Shown here in pieces: positions 1 to 5,156 of a stretch of 5,156 bases of DNA. This DNA is from Dehalococcoidia bacterium (GTDB taxonomy: Bacteria; Chloroflexota; Dehalococcoidia; UBA6926). The stretch spans positions 1-5,156 of the forward strand of contig JAPYRO010000092.1 in the NCBI GenBank assembly GCA_029941095.1, in the 5' to 3' direction. The position numbers were made by a program, and so were the translations under genes. How positions within the stretch are numbered: position 1 is the stretch's first letter; every line of letters starts with the position of its first letter. The notes under the pieces were generated by a model that made no database searches, was not told the origin of the DNA, and was given only the letters and a program-made list of their open reading frames with translations.

Positions 1-324
1 GTTTCTAGAGGACACAATAACATAGGATCTTATTTGATTGATCATGGAAATATCATGGACATATTCACTACATGTTTTTTGGGAAACATAGACTATCTAA
101 CCAAGACTCTTGCTCAGGATATTTCAGCTATAGATTCATTTCAAACTTTCGAAGATATCAATCCAGTAGTACCACTACATTACGCAGTTTATGGGGGTCA
201 TTTTGAGATTACACAAATTCTCTTATCTTCTGGTGCAAATGTAAAACCCTATATATCGGAGCTTACTTCTTTAGCTAGAAGTATGGATAGAAAAGATATC
301 ATCTCCTTACTAAAAACGCGCTAA
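1..324 (+). CDS. Ankyrin-repeat protein, C-terminal part (5' end outside window)
   Basis: The reading frame is open from base 1 to the TAA at 322-324, giving 107 visible codons. A TTG at 34 and an ATG at 55 could be read as starts. However, the residues before them (RGHNNIGSYLIDHG) are themselves the second half of an ankyrin repeat of the G-H-x-x-I-x-x-x-L-I-x-x-G type, so the gene almost certainly begins upstream of the window. Next comes MDIFTTCFLGNIDYLTKTL, a repeat helix pair, and then a clear last repeat, PLHYAVYGGHFEITQILLSSGANV. The protein ends about 30 residues later with a helical cap (SLARSMDRKDIISLLKTR). Ankyrin repeats are protein-binding scaffolds, and the partner cannot be told from sequence. 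No signal peptide or membrane segment is visible in this part. The gene is convergent with the thiamine enzyme gene, 5 bp away, with no terminator-like hairpin between them. The family call is firm; the function is unknown. Confidence 0.85.
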   Translation, partial: VSRGHNNIGSYLIDHGNIMDIFTTCFLGNIDYLTKTLAQDISAIDSFQTFEDINPVVPLHYAVYGGHFEITQILLSSGANVKPYISELTSLARSMDRKDIISLLKTR

Positions 325-329
325 TCCTG

Positions 330-1967
330 CTATCTAGCCATTAATCTTGGTGGAGGTGCAAAATGTGCGAATGTACTAGGATTGGATTCGATTGGTACAT
401 CGATCAAAGTTGGTTCATTAGCAAGTATCGCTGCTTTTAGTTCACGGGTAAGAGCCTCGGGGCCGTCTGCTTTTCGTCCTGCGACTCCAAACGATTCCGC
501 TAATTTAGTAAAATCAGGGTTATCCAACTTACTGGCAATGAGCCTGCCTTCAAACATATCAGACTGTGTCCTACGAACATTGCCATATGCTCCATCATTG
601 AAAACAATAGTTACTAAATTAATACCGTTCTGAACCATAGTAGCCATCTCTTGAACACCAAACATAAAGCCTCCATCTCCCGCTATAGATACTACCGTTT
701 TGTCAGGATTCCCTACTTTGACACCGATAGCGGTTGAGAATCCATACCCTAAGGTTCCTTGGTAACCTGGTGTTATATAAGTTCGAGGAGCATAAACAGG
801 AAAACCATGATACGAGTAATAGCCAACTTGTGTCATCTCAGCAACTAAAATACCATCATCAGGGATCTGCTCTCGAATAACATCTGAGTAAGCAGCTAAC
901 TGTGGAAAAGCACCCAGTTTTTGTCGAGTATGTGCAGCTACAGACTTCATTTCCTCTTCTCTAGAAGGTCGACTCTTATTAAATCGAGGTACCCTGTCAA
1001 CCAGGTCGTTAATTGCGCTGACAGCATCACCAATGATCTTGATATCAGGTTCTATATTCCTGTTAATTTCTTCGGGATCAATATCAATACGAATCAATTT
1101 TTGTTCAGATGAAACAGGCCACGAAACAGGACCTGGCAATACAAAGCGTGTTCCAAGAGCAAGTATCACATCCGCTTTCTCAATCAACTCATATCCCGCT
1201 ATTACAGGATGTGCTAGGTAATTCTTAGACGATAATGCACCTTTACCATTCGGAGACATTATAGTTGGAGCTTGAAGCATATCTGACAACTGATCCAATT
1301 TCCCTGAAGAGCCAGTCGTCACCATGCCTCCGCCCACAAAAATAATTGGGTTCGTTGCTTCACCTAATAGTTTAGCAGCGCGATCCAAATCAGCAGAGTC
1401 ACCTTTGAGCGTATTAACAATTCCTGGTTCGGTAAGAACCACATTGTCAGTTTTTGCAAAAATATCATGGGGAACTTCAATCTCAACTGGCCTGGAACGA
1501 CCTGTTTTCAAATTAATAAATGCGTCATGAACAACTTGTGTTACTTCCTGGGGACTCATTGCACGTTCAGCCCATTTTGTGACCGAACGCACCGTTTCCA
1601 ATTGGTTCTTAATTTCATGTAACGCGCCACGCTCTTGACCTATGTGATGAGTTGCAACTTGGCCGGCGATACATAAAACACGTGAGTTAGAAGCGTAGGC
1701 AGTAGAAAGACCAGCCATCGCATTCAATAAGCCAGGCCCTGGTACCATCATGCACACACCCACCTTACCAGTAGACCTGGCATAGCCATCAGCCATATAG
1801 GAAGTAGCTTGTTCGTTCCTAGTGTGAATAATTTTGATATTCTCGCGTTCTTCCCATAAAGCATCAAACGCCCAGTCCATCTGAACACCTGGAAGGCCAA
1901 ATATCACTTCGACCCCTTCTCGTTTTAAAGTTTGGATTAAAGCTTGACCACCTGTCATTGTTTCCAT
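330..1967 (-). CDS. Thiamine-diphosphate-dependent enzyme, acetolactate synthase-like
   Basis: This is a ThDP enzyme of the pyruvate-oxidase/acetolactate synthase/benzoylformate decarboxylase superfamily. It probably decarboxylates or ligates a 2-keto acid or acyl-CoA substrate in the cytoplasm. All three domains are present. Residue numbers here count from the upstream ATG at 1991; subtract 8 for the start chosen. The N-terminal Pyr domain carries the cofactor-activating Glu60 in RNEQATSYMADGYAR. A central Rossmann-like domain holds GGGM (220-223). The C-terminal PP domain has the metal/diphosphate motif GDG(438-440)-x24-ND(465-466). I chose the ATG at 1965-1967 because GAGGGTG sits just upstream and family members begin near METMTGGQ; the in-frame ATG at 1991 would add eight residues and has only a weak ribosome site. 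The protein has 545 residues and lacks the acetolactate synthase 'GMVxQWQ' segment after the NDG motif (it reads NDGAYGNVRRTQ). No regulatory subunit gene adjoins. True acetolactate synthase is therefore unlikely and the substrate is unknown. It is divergent from the oxidoreductase gene. Confidence 0.9.
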   Translation of the reverse strand: METMTGGQALIQTLKREGVEVIFGLPGVQMDWAFDALWEERENIKIIHTRNEQATSYMADGYARSTGKVGVCMMVPGPGLLNAMAGLSTAYASNSRVLCIAGQVATHHIGQERGALHEIKNQLETVRSVTKWAERAMSPQEVTQVVHDAFINLKTGRSRPVEIEVPHDIFAKTDNVVLTEPGIVNTLKGDSADLDRAAKLLGEATNPIIFVGGGMVTTGSSGKLDQLSDMLQAPTIMSPNGKGALSSKNYLAHPVIAGYELIEKADVILALGTRFVLPGPVSWPVSSEQKLIRIDIDPEEINRNIEPDIKIIGDAVSAINDLVDRVPRFNKSRPSREEEMKSVAAHTRQKLGAFPQLAAYSDVIREQIPDDGILVAEMTQVGYYSYHGFPVYAPRTYITPGYQGTLGYGFSTAIGVKVGNPDKTVVSIAGDGGFMFGVQEMATMVQNGINLVTIVFNDGAYGNVRRTQSDMFEGRLIASKLDNPDFTKLAESFGVAGRKADGPEALTRELKAAILANEPTLIDVPIESNPSTFAHFAPPPRLMAR

Positions 1968-1973
1968 GATTAA

Positions 1974-1980
1974 CACCCTC
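1974..1980 (-). promoter_or_regulatory. Ribosome binding site that decides the start of the thiamine enzyme
   Basis: On the minus strand GAGGGTG lies 6 nt before the ATG at 1965-1967; its GAGG core is 9 nt away. The competing ATG at 1989-1991 has only a weak CGAG-like match about 12 nt upstream, and the ATG at 1956-1958 is too far from GAGGGTG. This supports the shorter, 545-residue protein. Confidence 0.6.
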
Positions 1981-2044
1981 AAAGAATTCATGCTAAGCTA
2001 ATCTCGTTCAATAAGCCAGCATCTAAAACAGCTCATGTGGCTTC

Positions 2045-2074
2045 ATTATACAATTAATAAATGATTACTTATAA
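2045..2074 (-). promoter_or_regulatory. Possible sigma-70 promoter for the thiamine enzyme gene
   Basis: On the minus strand a perfect TATAAT (-10, at 2045-2050) is preceded at 18 bp by TTATAA (-35-like, at 2069-2074, 4 of 6 consensus bases). Transcription would start near 2037, leaving a leader of about 70 nt before the ATG at 1967. The stretch is very AT-rich, so chance matches are likely. It also lies within the region that must drive the divergent oxidoreductase gene, for which I see no convincing -35/-10 pair at a workable distance from its ribosome site. Confidence 0.35.
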
Positions 2075-2089
2075 GAATTAGGAGGGGCA

Positions 2090-3055
2090 ATGAAAGCAAT
2101 CCAAGTCACCAATCATGGAGGGCCGGAAGTTTTGATTTACAAAGATGTTCCCAACCCTGAACTTCAAACTGGAACAGCGAGAGTCAAATTACAATCCATT
2201 GGTGTAAATTACATGGACGTTTATACCAGAATTGGATTATACGGAAACAGTTTACCGGTAATACCTGGAGGGGAAGGCGCTGGAGTAATCACGGAATTAG
2301 CACCAAATGTGTCTGATCTAAATATTGGCGACTACGTTGCGTACACTGGTGTATCTTCGTCTTACGCGGAAGAAATTGTAGCACCTGCGGATAAATTGGT
2401 TAAAATTCCTAACGGTATTTCGACGGATATAGCCGCAGCTACTATGCTCCAAGGAACTACCGCACACTACTTGTTGTACAGTACTTTTCCAGTCAAAGAT
2501 AGCGACACAATTCTTATTCACGCTGGCGCTGGAGGAGTAGGCCTCCTGATGATTCAAATTGCCAGAATGATCGGATGCAATATTATTACCACCGTTTCAA
2601 ATCCCGAAAAAGCTGCTTTAGCAAAAAAAGCAGGTGCTGATCACATCATTATATATACAGAAACTGATTTTCTTGAAGAAGTAAAGAATTTAACAAAAGG
2701 TAAAGGAGTTCAGGTAGCATATGATTCGGTGGGTTTAACAACATATGAAAAGAGCCTACTGTCTTTAGCACCTAGGGGGTACTTAGTTTTATTTGGGCAA
2801 TCGAGCGGTGTGGTCCCTCCCATTTCACCTCTACAACTTAATACAGGATCAAATTTCTTGACAAGGCCAGCGCTCGGACATTACTTACAAGATCGAAGTG
2901 AACTAGATTGGCGAACAGGCGATCTCTTTAAGTGGATACAAGAAAAGCGCCTCAATATCAGAGTGCATGAAAAAATAGATCTTGAAAACGCGCAAAAAGC
3001 GCATCGTGATCTAGAGGGCAGAAAGACTAGTGGAAAATTACTTTTAATGCCCTAG
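2090..3055 (+). CDS. Zinc-less quinone oxidoreductase (NADPH-dependent, MDR superfamily)
   Basis: This is a medium-chain dehydrogenase/reductase of the quinone oxidoreductase (QOR) type. Such cytoplasmic enzymes use NADPH to reduce quinones or activated C=C/C=O bonds. The 321 residues match the usual length of 320-330. The N-terminal catalytic domain has the family segment GVNYMDVYTRIGLY (38-51), which resembles E. coli QOR. There is no cysteine/histidine zinc set and no structural zinc loop. The Rossmann nucleotide motif is AGAGGVG (145-151). By comparison with E. coli QOR, Lys174, Tyr189 and Arg311 occupy the positions that contact the NADP 2'-phosphate, so NADPH preference is likely. The C-terminus (AHRDLEGRKTSGKLLLMP) is intact. 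The start ATG has a strong AGGAGG site (2080-2085). The gene diverges from the thiamine enzyme and precedes the crotonase gene by 100 bp, possibly in one transcript. QOR-family substrates are hard to predict, so the physiological substrate remains open. Confidence 0.92.
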   Translation: MKAIQVTNHGGPEVLIYKDVPNPELQTGTARVKLQSIGVNYMDVYTRIGLYGNSLPVIPGGEGAGVITELAPNVSDLNIGDYVAYTGVSSSYAEEIVAPADKLVKIPNGISTDIAAATMLQGTTAHYLLYSTFPVKDSDTILIHAGAGGVGLLMIQIARMIGCNIITTVSNPEKAALAKKAGADHIIIYTETDFLEEVKNLTKGKGVQVAYDSVGLTTYEKSLLSLAPRGYLVLFGQSSGVVPPISPLQLNTGSNFLTRPALGHYLQDRSELDWRTGDLFKWIQEKRLNIRVHEKIDLENAQKAHRDLEGRKTSGKLLLMP

Positions 3056-3144
3056 AAGGGCTAATACTATCGTACAGTGAAAGGAAAAAAATAGGGAAGC
3101 CAATTATAGTAAATCTAGCATTAACAATATAGCCAGTTGCGAAA

Positions 3145-3150
3145 AGAGGT
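3145..3150 (+). promoter_or_regulatory. Ribosome binding site supporting a TTG start for the crotonase
   Basis: AGAGGT lies 5 nt before the TTG at 3156-3158; the GAGG core is 6 nt away, which is ideal spacing. The first in-frame ATG downstream (Met33-Met34 in the YIPMMEEM segment, about base 3252) would remove the first beta strands of the crotonase fold. The TTG start is therefore well supported. Confidence 0.7.
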
Positions 3151-3155
3151 ACCTT

Positions 3156-4016
3156 TTGGAAAATCAATACATTCAGGTTGAAAGAAATAAAAGTGGAGTC
3201 GTAACAATAACTTTAAATGCACCCGAACATTTAAACCCATGGTATATCCCAATGATGGAAGAAATGACGGCTGAACTGGATCATATTAAATCAAATACAG
3301 AAGACAGAGTGGTCATATTCACAGGGGCAGGGCGAGCCTTTTCGTCAGGAGGAGATGTTTCTGCGTTTCAGCAAGGAGAAAATCAGCCTGTGCCGCACTT
3401 TATGAAGGAAAAAAAAGGTCGTGGAAGAGGAGGATGGAACGTTCCTACAATGGAATCCGAAGAACGACTAAGAAATGAACCATTTAACGGGCGTCGTATC
3501 CATATGCAAGTATATAATTTAGACAAGCCAACCATAGCAGCCGTCAATGGAATTGCCGCTGGAGCGGGTTGCGATCTTGCTCTAGCATGCGACATCAGAC
3601 TTGCTAGTAAAGATGCCCGATTTATAGAAGTTTATGTAAGAAGAGGGTTAATTCCCCTTGATGGTGGTGCGTTTTGGGCGCCTTTCCTTCTTCCTCATGG
3701 TATAGCTATGCAAATGTTGTTCACTGGAGAAGCTTTAAGCGCGGAAGATGCTTATAAGTTCGGGTTGGTGAATAATATTTACGACAAAAAAGACCTTCTT
3801 CCGGCCTCATTAGAATTAGCTACTAAAATAGCTAAAGGCCCTCCCGTAACTCAACAATTGACTAAACATATGGTTAGGGAATTCCATCTTGAGATGTTTA
3901 AATCTCATTGGGATTTAATTGACAAAGCGTCTGCTCACATACGGGAAACCCGTGATTTTGACGAGGGAATTAATTCCTTTATGGAAAAAAGATCACCTGA
4001 CTTCAAAGGCTTTTAA
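3156..4016 (+). CDS. Enoyl-CoA hydratase/isomerase (crotonase) family protein, altered active site
   Basis: This is a crotonase-fold enzyme acting on an acyl-CoA thioester; the exact reaction is not known. The 286 residues begin at a TTG codon with a good ribosome site. The first oxyanion-hole loop is GAGRAFSSGGDVSAF (57-71) and the second is NGIAAGAGCDLALACD (131-146), so CoA-thioester binding is expected. In a by-eye alignment with rat mitochondrial hydratase, Glu144 corresponds to Asp140 and Glu164 to Tyr160. Neither standard hydratase glutamate is present. An Asp169 (GLIPLDGG) lies close by. Dienoyl-CoA isomerases also have Asp at the first position, but they keep the second Glu. An extra, basic Gly/Arg-rich loop lies at about 82-116 (KEKKGRGRGGW), between the oxyanion segments. 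The C-terminus (RETRDFDEGINSFMEKRSPDFKGF) is typical and complete. The gene follows the quinone oxidoreductase in the same direction. Isomerase, dehydratase, decarboxylase or hydrolase activity are all possible. Confidence 0.9.
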   Translation: MENQYIQVERNKSGVVTITLNAPEHLNPWYIPMMEEMTAELDHIKSNTEDRVVIFTGAGRAFSSGGDVSAFQQGENQPVPHFMKEKKGRGRGGWNVPTMESEERLRNEPFNGRRIHMQVYNLDKPTIAAVNGIAAGAGCDLALACDIRLASKDARFIEVYVRRGLIPLDGGAFWAPFLLPHGIAMQMLFTGEALSAEDAYKFGLVNNIYDKKDLLPASLELATKIAKGPPVTQQLTKHMVREFHLEMFKSHWDLIDKASAHIRETRDFDEGINSFMEKRSPDFKGF

Positions 4017-4050
4017 TAGTTCATCCAAATAAGTGGGTGTTATTTTATTT

Positions 4051-4125
4051 TGGAGCGGAAGACGGGATTTGAACCCGCGACCTTCTCCTTGGCAAGGAGA
4101 CGCGCTACCACTGCGCCACTTCCGC
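4051..4125 (-). tRNA. tRNA-Gly (anticodon GCC), CCA encoded
   Basis: On the minus strand a complete cloverleaf is visible. The acceptor stem GCGGAAG (4119-4125) pairs perfectly with CTTCCGC (4055-4061). The D arm contains GCGCAGTGGTAGCGC. The anticodon stem CTCCT/AGGAG closes the loop TTGCCAA with anticodon GCC, and the T arm contains GGTTCAAATCC. The discriminator is U, as usual for bacterial tRNA-Gly. The bases after it (4053 to 4051) read CCA, so the 3' end appears to be encoded. It is the second gene of a cluster with tRNA-Phe, 11 bp away counting from the end of that gene's discriminator-free stem region, and is likely co-transcribed with it. Confidence 0.96.
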
Positions 4126-4139
4126 ATATTTGCACCGGG

Positions 4140-4212
4140 TGCCGAGGGGCAGAATCGAACTGCCGACACCGCGATTTTCAGTCGCGTGCTCTACCGACTG
4201 AGCTACCTCGGC
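4140..4212 (-). tRNA. tRNA-Phe (anticodon GAA)
   Basis: On the minus strand a 73-nt cloverleaf is visible. The acceptor stem GCCGAGG (4206-4212) pairs perfectly with CCTCGGC (4141-4147). The D arm contains GCTCAGTCGGTAGAGC. The anticodon stem CGCGA/TCGCG closes the loop CTGAAAA with anticodon GAA. The variable loop is GTGTC, and the T arm is GGCAG-TTCGATT-CTGCC. The discriminator is A. The next three bases read CCC rather than CCA, so CCA must be added after transcription, unlike in the neighbouring tRNA-Gly. It is the first gene of the pair, with 14 bp between it and tRNA-Gly, behind a strong promoter. Confidence 0.97.
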
Positions 4213-4230
4213 GTACCACGGGCAGACAAC

Positions 4231-4259
4231 ATCGTACGAAGAGGCATATTTAGTGTCAA
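4231..4259 (-). promoter_or_regulatory. Sigma-70-type promoter of the tRNA-Phe/tRNA-Gly cluster
   Basis: On the minus strand a perfect TTGACA (-35, 4254-4259) is followed after exactly 17 bp by TACGAT (-10, 4231-4236, 4 of 6 consensus bases). Transcription would begin near 4224, about 12 nt before the mature 5' end of tRNA-Phe at 4212. Position, orientation and spacing all fit a stable-RNA promoter. It also lies in the roughly 136-bp divergent region shared with the ATPase gene at 4349. Confidence 0.7.
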
Positions 4260-4348
4260 GGTTTAGTATTTGTTTATTTTGAATTGAACTTGCCACTTGC
4301 TGAATATTATGAGGAAATAGTTTACACTTCCTTGGGAATTATAACCTC

Positions 4349-5156
4349 ATGCTAAAAATATACATAACATCAAACCAATCAAAAGCCGGTAAAACGACAC
4401 TGGCAGGTGCTTTTGCAAAATTTTTCCAGAGTAAAAACAAGAAAACTGGTTACTTAAAATTATCGAATACTACCCAGCCAAAAGAGTATATCCCAGAAGA
4501 TTCTGTAGATTTAAGCTCCGATTTTTCAGAAATAATTAACCACTTTCAAACCGACAAAGAAGAAGACGGTATTGTATGCGATGAAGGGCTAGCAAATTTA
4601 AACAGCGAATTAGATAGTTTACGTGACAAATATGAAATCATACTAATAGAATCGGATAATTTTCTGGATTCCAAACAAGGTTTAGAGTCTGATAAAAAAA
4701 TAGCCGAAGCTATTCAAGCTTCAGTGGTAAAAATAATTTGGTATAACGAAGCATCTATGGGAGAGGGAGATATAAAGGCCATCCAAGATGAATGGGAATA
4801 CTTCCAAGGAAACCTATCCAGTATTATCATCAATGGAGTACCCTTAAGCCGAAAACATTACGTTGAAACAGAGATACTAAGCAGGCTTTCTGTCGCCAAT
4901 CTGCCTATAGTTCATATAATATCTCAAGATCGGAACTTGAATTCGAGAAGCTTTAGAGAAATCGTAGATTTCCTTGACGGAGAGGTAGTCGCTTTCGAAG
5001 AGCACTTAGATCGTCCAGTAACCACAGTAATGCTGGGAGCTCTCGCCCTAGATGGAGGAATCTACTACTATGGAAAGCATACCGAAAAAATAGTTATAAC
5101 AAGATGGGACCGGCCAGACCTCCAGATGCCTGCTCTTAATACAGGATGCCAAGGAC
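4349..5156 (+). CDS. BioD-like P-loop ATPase with DRTGG domain (phosphotransacetylase N-terminal-like), 3' end outside window
   Basis: An open frame of 269 codons runs from ATG 4349 off the right edge with no stop. It starts MLKIYITSNQSKAGKTTLAGAFA, a dethiobiotin-synthetase-like P-loop with AGKTT at residues 13-17; the first Gly of Walker A is replaced by Ser8. YEIILIESDNF (95-104) is the expected strand after the P-loop domain, with acidic residues in the Walker B position. SIIINGVPLSR (158-168) and LPIVHIISQDRNLNS (185-199) resemble later strands of BioD-like domains. From about 202 a DRTGG domain begins: VTTVMLGALALDGGIYYY, then VITRWDRPDLQMPALNTG (249-266). This architecture is that of COG0857-type 'phosphotransacetylase family' proteins, which lack the acetyltransferase domain and whose role is not well defined; a ligand-sensing or nucleotide-binding role is an inference. 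An in-frame TGA at 4310 and the family N-terminus fix the start. The ribosome site is weak (GGGA, about 11 nt upstream). The gene diverges from the tRNA cluster. Confidence 0.85.
   Translation, partial: MLKIYITSNQSKAGKTTLAGAFAKFFQSKNKKTGYLKLSNTTQPKEYIPEDSVDLSSDFSEIINHFQTDKEEDGIVCDEGLANLNSELDSLRDKYEIILIESDNFLDSKQGLESDKKIAEAIQASVVKIIWYNEASMGEGDIKAIQDEWEYFQGNLSSIIINGVPLSRKHYVETEILSRLSVANLPIVHIISQDRNLNSRSFREIVDFLDGEVVAFEEHLDRPVTTVMLGALALDGGIYYYGKHTEKIVITRWDRPDLQMPALNTGCQG

Noticed and set aside
382..1530. Plus-strand open frames of 60-83 codons inside the thiamine enzyme gene.
   Set aside because: They lie antisense to an intact, well-conserved gene, have no family resemblance and no convincing ribosome sites, so they are shadows.
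330..1967. Naming the thiamine enzyme ilvB (acetolactate synthase).
   Set aside because: The acetolactate-synthase QW segment after the ThDP motif is absent and there is no adjacent small subunit or branched-chain pathway gene.
3049..3061. Small inverted repeat GCCCT-AGA-AGGGC spanning the oxidoreductase stop codon.
   Set aside because: It has a five-base stem with a three-base loop and no T-run after it. It is too weak to call a terminator and could be chance.
4025..4053. AT-rich imperfect inverted repeat (CCAAATAA ... TTATTTTGG) between the crotonase gene and tRNA-Gly, considered as a terminator.
   Set aside because: The stem is almost all A-T, has a bulge, overlaps the tRNA CCA end and lacks a GC core followed by T residues.
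4033..4296. Short open frames on both strands across the tRNA pair (for example peptides with GRRDLNPRPS or AEVAQSVEHATENRG).
   Set aside because: They are translations of the tRNA-Gly and tRNA-Phe genes themselves, a well-known source of false proteins. The cloverleaves explain the sequence fully.
4284..4310. Possible promoter for the ATPase gene: TTGAAC (4284-4289) and TATTAT (4305-4310).
   Set aside because: The spacing is 15 bp and the -35 box matches only 4 of 6 bases in an AT-rich region, which is not enough to annotate.
4051..4348. tRNA-linked integration site or mobile element boundary.
   Set aside because: No partial tRNA copy, direct repeat, integrase or phage-like gene is visible in the window.

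Overview
This 5.2 kb window is ordinary-looking, AT-rich bacterial chromosome. It holds five protein genes, two of them cut by the window edges, and a two-gene tRNA cluster. Both tRNAs are of bacterial type, there are clear Shine-Dalgarno sequences, and one gene has a well-supported TTG start. The mix of a 'GGQALIQTLKREGVEVIFGLPG'-type thiamine enzyme, a crotonase of the 'VRRGLIP' type and a BioD-like/DRTGG ATPase reminds me of marine Chloroflexota (SAR202/Dehalococcoidia-like) genomes. That is recollection and inference, not proof.

Layout from left to right. (1) The 3' end of an ankyrin-repeat protein gene enters from the left edge (+). (2) A thiamine-diphosphate (ThDP) enzyme gene of the acetolactate synthase/benzoylformate decarboxylase superfamily lies on the minus strand, convergent with the ankyrin gene and only 5 bp from it. 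(3) After a short divergent control region comes a zinc-less quinone oxidoreductase gene (+). (4) A crotonase-fold (enoyl-CoA hydratase/isomerase family) gene follows 100 bp downstream (+), starting at TTG. (5) tRNA-Phe(GAA) and tRNA-Gly(GCC) form a minus-strand pair behind a strong sigma-70-type promoter. (6) Divergent from the tRNAs, a P-loop ATPase with a DRTGG domain (phosphotransacetylase N-terminal-like) runs off the right edge.

The ThDP enzyme, the NADPH-linked oxidoreductase and the crotonase could act together on 2-keto acid or acyl-CoA metabolism. The sequence shows only adjacency and a shared divergent promoter region, so substrates cannot be named. The best lead is the crotonase, whose two usual hydratase glutamates are replaced by Asp and Tyr. 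I found no mobile element, CRISPR array, phage gene or defence system, and no clearly undescribed system.
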